In this document: piece by piece, positions 55,764-64,000 of the stretch
Position numbering within the stretch: position 1 is the stretch's first letter
Layout of the letters: every line of letters starts with the position of its first letter
NCBI GenBank assembly: GCA_963844845.1
Contig: CAWJPW010000005.1
Coordinates: 124,001-188,000 of the forward strand
Length of the DNA: 64,000 nt
Reading direction: 5' to 3'
Origin: CAWJPW01 sp963844845
GTDB taxonomy: Bacteria > Acidobacteriota > Thermoanaerobaculia > Thermoanaerobaculales > Sulfomarinibacteraceae
Translations under genes and position numbers: made by a program
The notes under the pieces: generated by a model
What the model was told of the DNA's origin: nothing
Seen by the model: the letters and a program-made list of their open reading frames with translations, nothing else
The model's database searches: none

Positions 55764-56477
55764 ATGAACAGTAAGCTTTGCGTGAGCCTGGCAGCAATGA
55801 TCGCCGCTGCTTCATTGCCGGGCGTGGTTCTCGCCCATGGCGGCGGCATGATGAGCGGATTCGGAAATGGATCAATGGCCGGCACCGGGATGATGGTGGT
55901 GGCCGACGACGGCAGCCTGCTGGTCACCGACATGAACAGCACCATGATGGGCGGTGGCACCACTCAGCCCGCCCGAGCCCTGGTGGACATCGCGCCGGAC
56001 GGCAGCGAGCGCTGGTCGGTCGACTTCAGCGACGGCTGGCCGATGATGCCGGTCACCCAGGGCAACCTGGTGATCGTCCCGCTGGGGAGCGACTGGTGGT
56101 CCGGCGCCGGCATGATGGGCGACGGCGGCTGGGGCTCGAGCGGCCAGACGACCCAGCAGACCGGCAGCGACCAGGCCACCGTCGTGGCCCTGAACCTGTC
56201 CACAGGTCAGGAGCTGTGGCGCACGACCCTCGACGGTGACATGGCCGCCATGGTGCAGTTCGCTCCCGACGGGAGCAGGATCTACGTGTCGCTGATGGAG
56301 ATGGGCGCCGGCATGGGCGGCGGTGGTCCGATGCAGCAGGGCGAGGCGGCCGGCAGCGGCACCCAGGTGACGGCCACCGTGTACGCGCTCGATCCCGCCG
56401 ACGGCCACACCCTGTGGAGCCACGAGGTGTCCGGCGGCATGGGCGGCGGCATGATGTCGGCGGGGAGGCGGCGGTGA
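55764..56477 (+). CDS. Exported Met/Gly-rich beta-propeller-like protein
   Basis: A 237-residue protein with a signal peptide (about 1-24, ending VVLA) and blocks rich in Met and Gly: HGGGMMSGFGNGSMAGTGMM at 25-44 and MEMGAGMGGGGPMQQ near 178-192. Between them are PQQ/WD-type strands: DIAPDGSERWSVDF, VVALNLSTGQELWRTTL, VYALDPADGHTLWSHEV. About three blades are visible, too few for a complete propeller, so it may multimerise. The stop overlaps the next start as GTGA. Role unknown; Met clusters suggest copper binding, by inference from the operon. Confidence 0.68.
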   Translation: MNSKLCVSLAAMIAAASLPGVVLAHGGGMMSGFGNGSMAGTGMMVVADDGSLLVTDMNSTMMGGGTTQPARALVDIAPDGSERWSVDFSDGWPMMPVTQGNLVIVPLGSDWWSGAGMMGDGGWGSSGQTTQQTGSDQATVVALNLSTGQELWRTTLDGDMAAMVQFAPDGSRIYVSLMEMGAGMGGGGPMQQGEAAGSGTQVTATVYALDPADGHTLWSHEVSGGMGGGMMSAGRRR

Positions 56478-57250
56478 GAGCCCGTACTCTCCTCGTCGTC
56501 GCCCTCGCGCTCGCCGCGGCGCTTCCGGCCGCGGCGGTTCCGGGCCATCTCGAGGGCTACGTGCCGGCCGTGGCGAACGGAGCCGGCAAGATGAGCTCGT
56601 ACTGGACGACCGACGTGTGGATCTACCAGCAGGGCGCCTCCCAGGTGCAGCTCTGGTTCAATCCCGCGGGTCACGACAACACCGACAACCTGAGCGTGGT
56701 CGTGCCGCTGGACGGGCCGGTCACGTACGTCCACGACGTGGTCGGCACCGTCTTCGGAACCCAGGGCATCGGCAGTCTCCACTACCTCGCCGACGGTCCG
56801 GTGGAGGTCGTCACCCGCACGTGGACCCGCGCTCGGGACGGCGTCGGCAGCTACGGGCAGACCATCCCGGGCATTCCCCTCGGCAACGCCTCGGTGACGG
56901 GCAGCGGTCAGGCCGGGGCGCTCCGAGTCCTCGTCAACCAGTCGGCCGGCTTCCGTGCCAACCTCGGCCTCGCCAACGTATCGCCCAACCCGATCACCGT
57001 CACCGTCGAGGTCTTCACCGCCGACGGTCAGCCGGCGCCCGGCGGCTCGTCATTCACCGTGGACCTCCAGCCGTTCGACATGACCCAGGTGAACGACGTG
57101 CTCGCCCGCCTCGACGCCGGCCCCCGCCAGGGCCTCATCATCCGCGCCGGTATCACGGGCGGTGACGGCGGCCTCGTGGGCTACCTCTCGGAGGTGGACG
57201 ACACGACCAACGACGCCTCGTACCAGGAGGCTTTCGTCTTCGGACCCTGA
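56474..57250 (+). CDS. Stand-alone secreted copy of the subtilase C-terminal module
   Basis: A 258-residue exported protein: signal peptide (about 1-22), then a single module homologous to the two at the end of the subtilase. Shared blocks: SSYWTTDVWIYQ (GTxWVxDxRIxNP), TRTWTRARDGVGSYGQTIPG (SRTYN...YGQxIG, by position), FRANLGLANV, TQVNDVLARLDA and GYLSEVDDTTNDA. GTG start overlaps the stop of the propeller gene, indicating coupling. A surface or adhesion role is a guess. No metal-ligand pattern was noted. Confidence 0.72.
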   Translation: MRARTLLVVALALAAALPAAAVPGHLEGYVPAVANGAGKMSSYWTTDVWIYQQGASQVQLWFNPAGHDNTDNLSVVVPLDGPVTYVHDVVGTVFGTQGIGSLHYLADGPVEVVTRTWTRARDGVGSYGQTIPGIPLGNASVTGSGQAGALRVLVNQSAGFRANLGLANVSPNPITVTVEVFTADGQPAPGGSSFTVDLQPFDMTQVNDVLARLDAGPRQGLIIRAGITGGDGGLVGYLSEVDDTTNDASYQEAFVFGP

Positions 57251-57346
57251 GCCCGTCAGCGACGCCGGCGGCGGCGGAGCCGGCCGTCGCGGGCCGGAAT
57301 TCTCATTCCACAGCGTCGTTGTCTCAGGCGTGGGAGGTTGAACGCG

Positions 57347-58576
57347 ATGAATGCAGTATTGCAGTACGGCGAAGCAGCGACGACGGCGCTGGGCTTCTTC
57401 TGGAAGGCCGGTTGGGCGTTCGTCATGGGCTATGCCATCTCGGCGATGATCCAGGCCTTCGTGCCCAAGGCGCGGCTCACGCGGCACATGGGCCGAGCCG
57501 ACCTGAAGAGCGTCGCATTGGCCACCGGTTTCGGCGCAGCCTCGTCGTCGTGCTCCTTCGCCGCCCTCGCCGCGGCCCGCTCGTTGGTCGCCAAGGGAGC
57601 CCACTTCATCACCGCGGTGGCCTTCATGTTCGCGTCAACCAACCTGGTGGTGGAGCTCGGCATCCTCATCACCATCTTCCTGGGATGGCAGTACCTGGTA
57701 GCTGAACTCATCGGCGGGCTCGTGCTCGTGCTGGTGAGCTGGGTGCTGATGTCGCTCACCGCGCCGGCGGCCTGGCTCGAGACGGCCCGCCAGCGGGCCG
57801 AAGCCACCGCGCCCGACGAGCCCGACGACTTCGACTGGCGGGCGCGCATGCGGAGCCGCGAAGGCTGGCGGCTGGTCGGCCGGCAGTTCGTCGCCGAGTG
57901 GAAGATGGTCTGGGAGGAGATCGTCATCGGCTTCACCGTGGCCGGGTTTGTCGCCGTGCTGGTCCCGGCCCGCTTCTGGGAGGCCCTGTTCCTCACCGGG
58001 ATGGGCGATCGCCTGCCCACCTGGGTGGTCGCTCTCGAGAACGCCGTGGTGGCCCCGGTCGTGGCCGCCGCGACCTTTATCGGCTCGATGGGCAACATCC
58101 CGCTGGCCACGGTCCTCGCCGGCAGCGGCGTGCTCTTCGCCGGGGTCATCGCATTCGTCTACTCGGACCTGGTGGTGCCGCCGCTGGTGCGGATCAACGC
58201 GCGCTACTACGGCTGGCGCGCCGCGCTCTACATCGTCGCGGTGATGTTCGTCAGCATCGTGATCACGGCGCTGGCCCTGGACCTCGTGTTCAGCCTCCTC
58301 GGCGTGGTGCCGGGGGCCCCGCGGCAGGAGATCCAAGACCTCACCCGCTTCGCCTTCGACTACACCTTCTGGCTGAACCTGCTCTTCGCCGCGCTTGCGA
58401 GCATCCTCGTGGTCCTCGCCCGCGCCGGGCGGGCCGAGCACGGTGGGCAGGGGCATCATCACCATCACAGCGGTGGCGACGGAGGGTGGACCCCGAAGCG
58501 CGTTGTGGCGGTGAGCGCCCTGGCGCTGGTCGCCGGTGGCCTGCTGGTCACTCTCGCGAGCGCTCTTCAGGTGTGA
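57347..58576 (+). CDS. Permease of the YraQ/ArsP_1 type with His-rich C-terminal loop
   Basis: A 409-residue inner-membrane protein with about ten helices in two halves. Seen: FGAASSSCSFAALAAAR near 63-79 with the conserved Cys of the family's first repeat, ATFIGSMGNIPLATVLAGSG near 240-259 in the second, and GHHHHHSG near 373-380 before the final helix. Relatives export organo-arsenicals or are linked to Cu/Zn efflux, so metal or metalloid export is likely here but not specified. ATG at 57347 lies 9 bases after GGGAGG; a TTG at 57338 is in frame. Last gene of the copper island proper. Confidence 0.8.
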   Translation: MNAVLQYGEAATTALGFFWKAGWAFVMGYAISAMIQAFVPKARLTRHMGRADLKSVALATGFGAASSSCSFAALAAARSLVAKGAHFITAVAFMFASTNLVVELGILITIFLGWQYLVAELIGGLVLVLVSWVLMSLTAPAAWLETARQRAEATAPDEPDDFDWRARMRSREGWRLVGRQFVAEWKMVWEEIVIGFTVAGFVAVLVPARFWEALFLTGMGDRLPTWVVALENAVVAPVVAAATFIGSMGNIPLATVLAGSGVLFAGVIAFVYSDLVVPPLVRINARYYGWRAALYIVAVMFVSIVITALALDLVFSLLGVVPGAPRQEIQDLTRFAFDYTFWLNLLFAALASILVVLARAGRAEHGGQGHHHHHSGGDGGWTPKRVVAVSALALVAGGLLVTLASALQV

Positions 58577-58662
58577 TCCTCCCCCGAGCGCGAGCGCGTT
58601 GCGAAATCCTCTCGACACGGGGCGTGTTGCCAAGGCTGACCACGTCGGGAAAGGACCACCGC

Positions 58663-59970
58663 ATGGCCACAGACCTGAGCACGAGGCGAGACCGCGACGC
58701 CCTGGTCGGCCTCGACGACGACCGCGACGCCCTCATCGAGGCGTTCACTGCGGTACGCCGGCAAACCCTCCATCTGGTGCATCCCCTGGCGCCCGAGGAC
58801 ATGGTGCCGCAGGCGATGCCGGACGCGAGCCCCACCAAGTGGCACCTGGCCCATACAAGCTGGTTCTTCGAGGCCCTGGTCCTCCGCCGGGCAGAGCCGT
58901 CGCCGGACTGGTTCGAGCCGGCCTACGCCTACCTCTTCAACTCCTACTACAACAGCCTCGGCGAGCAGTACCCGCGGCCCCACCGCGGCCTGATCACCCG
59001 ACCGACGGTGGCCGAGGTGCTGCGCTACCGCGAGCACGTCGACGAGCAGGTCGTGAAGCTCGCGGGTCGCATCGGAGAGAAGGAGCTGGAGCGGACCATC
59101 CCCATCGTTCGGCTCGGTCTGCACCACGAGCAGCAGCACCAGGAGCTCGTCGTCACCGATATCAAAGCACTGCTCGCCCGGAACCCGATGGCCCCCGTCT
59201 ACCGCCAACGCCCGGCCGGCCCGACGCGACACGGGGTGCCCCCCATCACCTGGCGCTCCTTCGCCGAGGACGTCTATCCAATTGGCCACCGAGGACCCAG
59301 CTTCGCGTACGACAACGAGGGGCCACCGCACCGTGCCCTGGTGCCTGCATTCCAGCTCGCGGACCGGCTGGTCACCTGTGGCGAGTACCTGGAGTTCATG
59401 GCCGACGGCGGCTACGAGCGACCCGAACTGTGGCTCTCCGAGGGATGGGCGACGATCCACGACGAGGGATGGAGGGCACCACTCTACTGGGAAAAGCGGG
59501 ACGGGGAATGGCACCTCTTCACCCTCGCCGGCCGCCGCCGCGTGGACACGGCCGAGGCGATGTGCCACGTGAGTCTCTTCGAGGCCGACGCCTTCGCGCG
59601 CTGGGCCGGCGCCCGCCTCCCCACCGAGCAGGAGTGGGAAGCGGCCGCGGCCGCCGAGCCGATGACCGGAAACTTCGTCGAGGACGAGCGCTTCCACCCG
59701 ACAGCGGCGCCTCCTGGTAACGGCCTCCGCCAGCTCTTCGGCGACCTCTGGGAGTGGACCAGCAGCGCCTACGCCCCTTACCCCGGCTACAAGCCGGCCG
59801 CTGGAGCGGTCGGAGAGTACAACGGCAAGTTCATGTGCAACCAGTATGTGCTACGGGGCGGCTCGTGCGCGACGCCGGCGGCCCACATCCGGGCGAGCTA
59901 CCGCAACTTCTGGCCGGCCCGCACCCGTTTCCAGTTCAGCGGGATCCGCCTCGCCCGCGACGGCGAGTAG
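58663..59970 (+). CDS. EgtB-like non-haem iron sulfoxide synthase (DinB plus FGE-sulfatase domains)
   Basis: Relative of the ergothioneine enzyme that joins a thiol to the imidazole of a histidine betaine. Seen in 435 residues: an N-terminal DinB-like domain with WHLAHTSWFFE (His64) and LHHEQQHQEL (His155, His159), the three iron ligands of EgtB, and a C-terminal formylglycine-generating-enzyme domain ending LRGGSCATPAAHIRASYRNFWPARTRFQFSGIRLAR (given by position about 390-432). EgtD is not in the window, so the product could be ergothioneine, ovothiol or selenoneine. AAAGGA precedes the ATG at 58663. It follows the permease by 86 bp. Confidence 0.88.
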   Translation: MATDLSTRRDRDALVGLDDDRDALIEAFTAVRRQTLHLVHPLAPEDMVPQAMPDASPTKWHLAHTSWFFEALVLRRAEPSPDWFEPAYAYLFNSYYNSLGEQYPRPHRGLITRPTVAEVLRYREHVDEQVVKLAGRIGEKELERTIPIVRLGLHHEQQHQELVVTDIKALLARNPMAPVYRQRPAGPTRHGVPPITWRSFAEDVYPIGHRGPSFAYDNEGPPHRALVPAFQLADRLVTCGEYLEFMADGGYERPELWLSEGWATIHDEGWRAPLYWEKRDGEWHLFTLAGRRRVDTAEAMCHVSLFEADAFARWAGARLPTEQEWEAAAAAEPMTGNFVEDERFHPTAAPPGNGLRQLFGDLWEWTSSAYAPYPGYKPAAGAVGEYNGKFMCNQYVLRGGSCATPAAHIRASYRNFWPARTRFQFSGIRLARDGE

Positions 59971-59996
59971 CTCACGATCTCCCCGCACCAGGACCG

Positions 59997-61319
59997 TCAG
60001 AACATGAGCCAGAGGTTCAGGTAGAGGGTGTCGTTGTCGGACGCACTCCGACCGAAGCCGTCGTAGTTCGAGCTCGCACCGTTGAACTTCGAGTAGGCGG
60101 TGTACTGCGCCGAGAGCTTGACGTTATGCCGCGGCAGGTAGTCCAGCTCGAAGATCACGCCGGAGCTGTCGGGCGATCCGGTGCGGCTACCGTCCACCGG
60201 GCCAGGGGCATAGAGCACCGTGTCCCGGTCGCCTCTGGTGGCGAAGTAGGCCACCGTGCCGCCGACCTTGAGCTTCCAGAAGTAGCTCCCGCTCACCCTG
60301 AACGTGTCGAGGATGTCGGTGGGGTTTCCCGCTCCCCCACGCGCGTACGACGCGTCCCAGCTCTGACGCTCGTGGATCGCAGTGGTCCTCACGGTCACGG
60401 TGTGGGGCCCGCCGGGCTGCCACTGGTACTGCCCGTCCACCGCCAGATCGAGAAAGGAATCCGTGGGACCATCGAGCGGAAGACCCCCACCGGGGTAGAC
60501 CTCCTCTCGGAGGCCGAAGGTCCCCAGCTCGAGATCGCTCTTCCCCCAACCGTGCGACCATGCCAGCCGCCAGTAGGGCATGACGCCGTGGATCACGTTC
60601 ACGTCGTCGCTGCCGGGCGGCTCGTTGTTGCCGATCTGCGAGGAACGGTACAGCGTCGCGGCGCCGTAGTAGGTGCTCTTGTACCAGAGGTAGCCGCCGA
60701 GACCGGCAACCTGCTGGCCCAGCGTGCCGTCGACCTGCGTCGCGGCTGCGGGAGCCGGCGCGACCCCGGATGCGGCGAAGGGGAAGCCCCAGGCGGGCGT
60801 GCTGTTCCACACGTCCTCCACCGTCGGGTTGTTATTCAGGGTGAGGCCGTACAGGAGGTTGCCGCCTGCGCTGCGGCGCGCGAAGCGGACGTCGGCGTTG
60901 TCCATGCTGACGTGATCCTCGACCCCGTCGTAGGTCACCTGGAGGAAGGCCCCGAGGTGATCGGCGACACGGCCAGCGAAGAAGAGGCTCATCTGATCCG
61001 GGAAGAGGACGTTTCCGTTCTGCGTATCGGGCTGGTTCGCAGCGGTGGAAGTCAACGAGCTCTGGACCATCACCGCGAGCGGCGCCAGCTGATTAGCCTC
61101 GAGCTCGGGTCGGTGGCCGTGCCTCAGCATGGTGTATGCCTCGAGCTTGAAGCTCCGTCCGTAGGGCGTCAGCTGAGGGAACACCGTGTGGCAGGCATTG
61201 CAGGGTAGGCCGGTCTGGCGGGCGAAGCTGGGAACCGCTTCGGCCAGGGGCAGGACGGCGAGGGCGATGAACGCGAGGGCCACGGCGGTGAATACGGCGA
61301 CGCGTTGCAGACCGGCCAT
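59997..61319 (-). CDS. Outer-membrane beta-barrel protein with an N-terminal c-type haem site
   Basis: A 440-residue protein exported through the inner membrane. Seen: signal peptide (about 1-28), CNACH at 40-44, one c-type haem attachment site just after it, then amphipathic beta strands with aromatic girdles and a C-terminal Phe (NDTLYLNLWLMF), the usual signal for barrel insertion. About 14-16 strands fit the length. Start at 61319 is preceded by GGGGAGGAGCG. It is the last gene of the leftward redox group. A haem at the barrel mouth suggests electron transfer across the outer membrane; unproven. Confidence 0.82.
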   Translation of the reverse strand: MAGLQRVAVFTAVALAFIALAVLPLAEAVPSFARQTGLPCNACHTVFPQLTPYGRSFKLEAYTMLRHGHRPELEANQLAPLAVMVQSSLTSTAANQPDTQNGNVLFPDQMSLFFAGRVADHLGAFLQVTYDGVEDHVSMDNADVRFARRSAGGNLLYGLTLNNNPTVEDVWNSTPAWGFPFAASGVAPAPAAATQVDGTLGQQVAGLGGYLWYKSTYYGAATLYRSSQIGNNEPPGSDDVNVIHGVMPYWRLAWSHGWGKSDLELGTFGLREEVYPGGGLPLDGPTDSFLDLAVDGQYQWQPGGPHTVTVRTTAIHERQSWDASYARGGAGNPTDILDTFRVSGSYFWKLKVGGTVAYFATRGDRDTVLYAPGPVDGSRTGSPDSSGVIFELDYLPRHNVKLSAQYTAYSKFNGASSNYDGFGRSASDNDTLYLNLWLMF

Positions 61320-61401
61320 CCTCGCTCCTCCCCTGTGGCATTCATCTGAGCCCAACCAGCCAGGTTGGGGGACCATTCCGAGGCCGGTCATGACCTTCGC
61401 G

Positions 61402-61764
61402 TCAGCCGTGCGTGTCCGCCTCGGGCAGCTTGACGACCTCCAGCGCGAGGTCGTGCACCGCCGCCACCCGAACCCGGTCCCCAGGGCGCAGCGGACTCCC
61501 CGCCGCCTCCGCCTGCCAGACCTCACCGTGACAGTGGACCTCGCCGCGCCCGTCCCGCCACACCGCCACGATCGCGGTCTCACCCACGAGCCCCCGGTCT
61601 CCTGTGCGCACCGGCAGGCGAGAGGATCGCCACATGAGCACGAACCCCACTGCTGCGATCGCGACCGAGCAGAGATAGCCCACCAGTGCCGCCGGGAACG
61701 GCAGCACGACGAATAGAAGGAGGGCCACGAGGGGAAGGGCCATGATAAGCACCATCAGATGCAT
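61402..61764 (-). CDS. NfeD-like membrane protein
   Basis: A 120-residue protein with two N-terminal helices (about 3-22 and 24-45) and a C-terminal OB-fold domain of the NfeD type (RTGDRGLVGETAIVAVWRDGRGEVHCHGEVWQA by position about 53-85). Start at 61764 follows GGAAGGAGGCG; the longer frame adds 9 charged residues before it. NfeD proteins usually pair with stomatin/SPFH partners; none is next to it. It separates the dihaem lipoprotein and haem-barrel genes. Confidence 0.76.
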   Translation of the reverse strand: MHLMVLIMALPLVALLLFVVLPFPAALVGYLCSVAIAAVGFVLMWRSSRLPVRTGDRGLVGETAIVAVWRDGRGEVHCHGEVWQAEAAGSPLRPGDRVRVAAVHDLALEVVKLPEADTHG

Positions 61765-61816
61765 CGCCGCCTCCTTCCGGAGCCGGGCCACACCCGCGGT
61801 ATGCCGGTGGACGTCC

Positions 61817-62905
61817 TCATGGCCGTGGCGGATAGGCCTCGAGGTAGAAGTACGCGGCCGCCACCTCCTCGGGCGTGATGTAGGGCAGGGCGGGCATCTC
61901 GGCCCCCCCCATCATGCGCATCATCGGCGCCGAGCCGTCCTCCACCTGCCGTACCACGCTACCCAGAGCCTCGTCCGCCGGAAAGCTCGCCAGTGACGGG
62001 ATGCGCCCCTCCATCATCGCGCGGTGGCCGCCCGGGCCGACGGCGTCGTGACACACGTGGCAGGTGCCCTTCACAAGGTGCTCCCCCACCCTGGCAGCCG
62101 TCTCCCGGACCAGGCGCGGCTCAGCCGTCGGGCCACCTCCCCCCGCAAGACGGCGAAGGTAGGCCAGCAGGGCGTCGACCTCGTCCCCCCGAAGGTGTGC
62201 GAAAGCCGGCATCTTCTGACCACCGGCGCTGAGCCGCTTGCGGATGGTCGCCTCGCCCTGGGCCGCCAGCTGCGCGGCCATCGCCTTGCTGATGGGATGA
62301 CCCATCTTCTCCATGCGCGCCGTGATGGCGCTGGCGCTGGCGCCACGCACCGGATCGAGAAGCGACTTGATCTCCGGGGGTGCGCCCTCGCCGCCCGGCC
62401 CGTGGCAGGACTGACAGTTCAACCTGTAGAGATCGCCGCCAGTGACCTCGAACTCCTCGTTCAGCAGCGTCATCGCACTCTCGCGATCGGAGCGGTAGCG
62501 GCCGAGGAATCGGTGCATCACACCATCCACGCCGCTGCCCCCACCCATCATGCCGGGTCCCATGCCCATCCCGTCGCGGCCGCCGCCCGTCATCCCGCCA
62601 CTCCGTCCTCCGGACGCTTCGCCAACGGCAGCGCCTTCCCCGAGGCTCGGCTCCGTGCGGCTACTCGACGGAGGCCGAGCGTCGCCACCCATTTGTCCCA
62701 TCCGCGTCTGCTCGACCCGCAGATCGAGGTGCTGTAGCCAAGAGGGCCCCTCGACCGCTGTCACGGTGCCGTCGGCCGGGACCGGCTCCCTCGTTGACGC
62801 TCTGGGTGCGCCCGAGCCGCCGGGGTCGGCGCATCCCGCTGCACTCAGCGCGGCCAGGCACGAGCCGGCTACTGCCAGTCTCCGGAGACGAGAGTTCCTA
62901 GCCAT
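61817..62905 (-). CDS. Dihaem cytochrome c lipoprotein with Met/Gly-rich linker
   Basis: A 362-residue exported protein. Seen: signal peptide with a lipobox-like SAAGC (Cys25), a low-complexity Ser/Gly/Met linker with GMTGGGRDGMGMGPGMMGGG at 104-123, then two c-type haem sites, CQSCH at 164-168 and CHVCH at 282-286, each in a small cytochrome c domain; Met residues at KMPAF (231-235) and MPALPY near the end are probable axial ligands. The Met/Gly linker resembles that of the propeller protein at 55764. It lies between the cupredoxin and NfeD-like genes. Partner unknown; the haem-barrel at 59997 is a candidate. Confidence 0.84.
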   Translation of the reverse strand: MARNSRLRRLAVAGSCLAALSAAGCADPGGSGAPRASTREPVPADGTVTAVEGPSWLQHLDLRVEQTRMGQMGGDARPPSSSRTEPSLGEGAAVGEASGGRSGGMTGGGRDGMGMGPGMMGGGSGVDGVMHRFLGRYRSDRESAMTLLNEEFEVTGGDLYRLNCQSCHGPGGEGAPPEIKSLLDPVRGASASAITARMEKMGHPISKAMAAQLAAQGEATIRKRLSAGGQKMPAFAHLRGDEVDALLAYLRRLAGGGGPTAEPRLVRETAARVGEHLVKGTCHVCHDAVGPGGHRAMMEGRIPSLASFPADEALGSVVRQVEDGSAPMMRMMGGAEMPALPYITPEEVAAAYFYLEAYPPRP

Positions 62906-62931
62906 CCTGCGTCCTTTCGCGTCCCTCTCGA

Positions 62932-63522
62932 CTACTGGAGGGAGACGTTCTTCGTGGTCTCGCCGCTCACCACCACCCTGGCGCTGCCGTCCACTGTATC
63001 GTCCGGGGCCCAGGCCTTGAGGGTGTAGGTGCCGGCTGGGACGCCGCTGATCCGGTAGCGCCCGTCTGGCCCCGTGACGGCGAAGTAGGGTGTTGGCACC
63101 ACCGCTATGAACGCCTCCATGTCGGCGTGGAGACTGCACAGAATCGTCGCCCGGCACTCCTGGTCGAAGGTGTGGCTGCGCGCACCGCCAGGACCCCAGT
63201 TGCCGAGGTTGAACGCCCCTGCGCACGGGTCCGGCGAAAAGACGTTGTGGACCACCGTGTCGTGGTTCTGGAAGGCAACAGTCGTCCCTACCTGAACTGC
63301 GAGCATGTGGGGCAGGAAGTGCATGTCCCTCTGATCCAATACCGCTCGCACACCGCTCGCCTTGGCGTCGATGTTCGGCGCTACCAGCCAGACCGCGGTG
63401 TTCGCGGCCGGCACACCCGCTGCGGACTCCACTGTGCCACTCAGCGTGCCGGCAGCCGCCGGCAACACCACCAGCACGCACAAACCAACGGCTGCTGCTA
63501 TCCTCGCCACTGCTTGCTTCAT
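62932..63522 (-). CDS. Exported cupredoxin with carboxypeptidase-regulatory-like domain
   Basis: A 196-residue protein: signal peptide (about 1-25, ending PAAAG), a cupredoxin fold, and a C-terminal beta domain (PDGRYRISGVPAGTYTLKAW) as in CarboxypepD_reg-like repeats. The copper site is legible: His in HDTVVHNVF, Cys in ATILCSLH, the His after it, and Met in ADMEAF, the set for a type 1 blue copper centre. Homologues are often labelled methylamine utilization protein. Start at 63522 is set by the signal peptide. First gene of the leftward redox group; likely an electron carrier for the dihaem lipoprotein. Confidence 0.85.
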   Translation of the reverse strand: MKQAVARIAAAVGLCVLVVLPAAAGTLSGTVESAAGVPAANTAVWLVAPNIDAKASGVRAVLDQRDMHFLPHMLAVQVGTTVAFQNHDTVVHNVFSPDPCAGAFNLGNWGPGGARSHTFDQECRATILCSLHADMEAFIAVVPTPYFAVTGPDGRYRISGVPAGTYTLKAWAPDDTVDGSARVVVSGETTKNVSLQ

Positions 63523-64000
63523 CCAGTCCTCCCCGGGCCGCCCACCACCGGTCGCTGACACGACCCATCCGGGTAACCACTCGAGCGGAACCGCCATTTC
63601 TTGGCCGCTGCTGCAGCCCAGGATCGGGACGGGGCGGGAACGCCGACGACCCGCGGCGTGTTGCCCGAACGAAGAGCTCGCGCGCGAACAGACCACCGAG
63701 GAAAGGACGGCATGTCATTCAGAGACTTGACAAATCATCCCTCTGTGGTCATAGAATCATAGAAGCATAAGCTTCTCCCAAGAAGGGGGTCGAGGAGATG
63801 GGGTGCGGGGAACTGTGATCCCGCGGCCGCGACGCACGCATCGGGGCGATGCAGGGAGCATCGTCACGATGGGGTGTATGCCCAGGGCGTCACCCGCACT
63901 CCGGCTCTGAGCTCCTCATTCATCTCATGGACCGTGGAGTCCGGTCGGTCGACGGTGGAGCGTTCCGTCGTCCACTGGCAGTCTCACGGATCGACGCCGA
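63523..64000. other. Right end of the window: no gene seen, one promoter-like element
   Basis: TTGACA at 63727-63732 and TAGAAT at 63752-63757 are separated by 19 bp, on the plus strand, with repeated ATAGAA units (63751-63756, 63760-63765) and GAAGC-ATAA-GCTTC (63763-63776). Only very short reading frames follow. A gene beyond the window edge may be served by it. Confidence 0.4.

Overview
The window is about 64 kb of high-GC bacterial chromosome (roughly two thirds G+C by eye), densely coding on both strands. It is Gram-negative: it carries Kdo synthesis genes (kdsA, kdsB, kdsD), an LpxH-like lipid A phosphatase, TolC/RND efflux and a haem-bearing outer-membrane barrel. The secreted-protein style (a repeated beta module behind a subtilase, a C-terminal FES...W tail) and the large solenoid-fused sigma54 activator suggest Acidobacteriota, perhaps a Thermoanaerobaculia-like lineage. 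That placement is inference; no rRNA or tRNA gene was recognised.

Layout. 0-6.3 kb: a K+ channel, then a leftward operon kdsB-pyrG-kdsA-kdsD, a 105-bp MITE-like palindrome and a short asparaginase-type gene; a TetR regulator diverges from kdsB over a clear dyad operator. 6.8-11.9 kb: leftward saccharopine-dehydrogenase-like gene, YhhN protein and two tandem polytopic membrane paralogues. 12.5-18.5 kb: an imuA-imuB-dnaE2 mutagenesis cassette. 18.6-24.5 kb: a propeller/GGDEF signalling gene broken by a one-base shift, a TreT-like glycosyltransferase, and a cupin-ferredoxin pair behind an FNR/HcpR-type dyad. 24.5-30.1 kb: SDR, LarA-like protein, AMMECR1 protein, rhomboid protease and TrmJ-like methyltransferase.

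30.2-37.6 kb: a leftward series lpxH-like, aroA, a 1278-residue sigma54 activator and a TPR protein. In the 306-bp gap between the last two, on the opposite strand, lies what looks like a complete small-RNA gene: an inverted-repeat activator site, a near-consensus sigma54 promoter, a 5' hairpin beginning at the predicted +1, a single-stranded stretch matching the 16S anti-Shine-Dalgarno sequence, and an intrinsic terminator. This is the strongest candidate for an undescribed system. It resembles the arrangement of Vibrio luxO/qrr, but with an activator that has a giant alpha-solenoid in place of a receiver domain.

37.7-45.4 kb: a secreted subtilase with two C-terminal modules, a PKD protein, then leftward DUF1015-serA-serC. 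45.6-58.6 kb: a rightward copper island behind a TTGACA-N17-TATTCT promoter: Cys/His-rich exported peptide, cusC-cusB-cusA, a PII-like protein, a DUF3347 protein, a copA ATPase with YHS and two metal-binding domains, a Met/Gly-rich propeller protein, a stand-alone copy of the subtilase module, and a permease; an egtB-like gene follows. 60.0-63.5 kb: a leftward redox group: cupredoxin, dihaem lipoprotein, NfeD-like protein and haem-bearing outer-membrane protein. Together the last two regions look like a copper handling and envelope redox neighbourhood.
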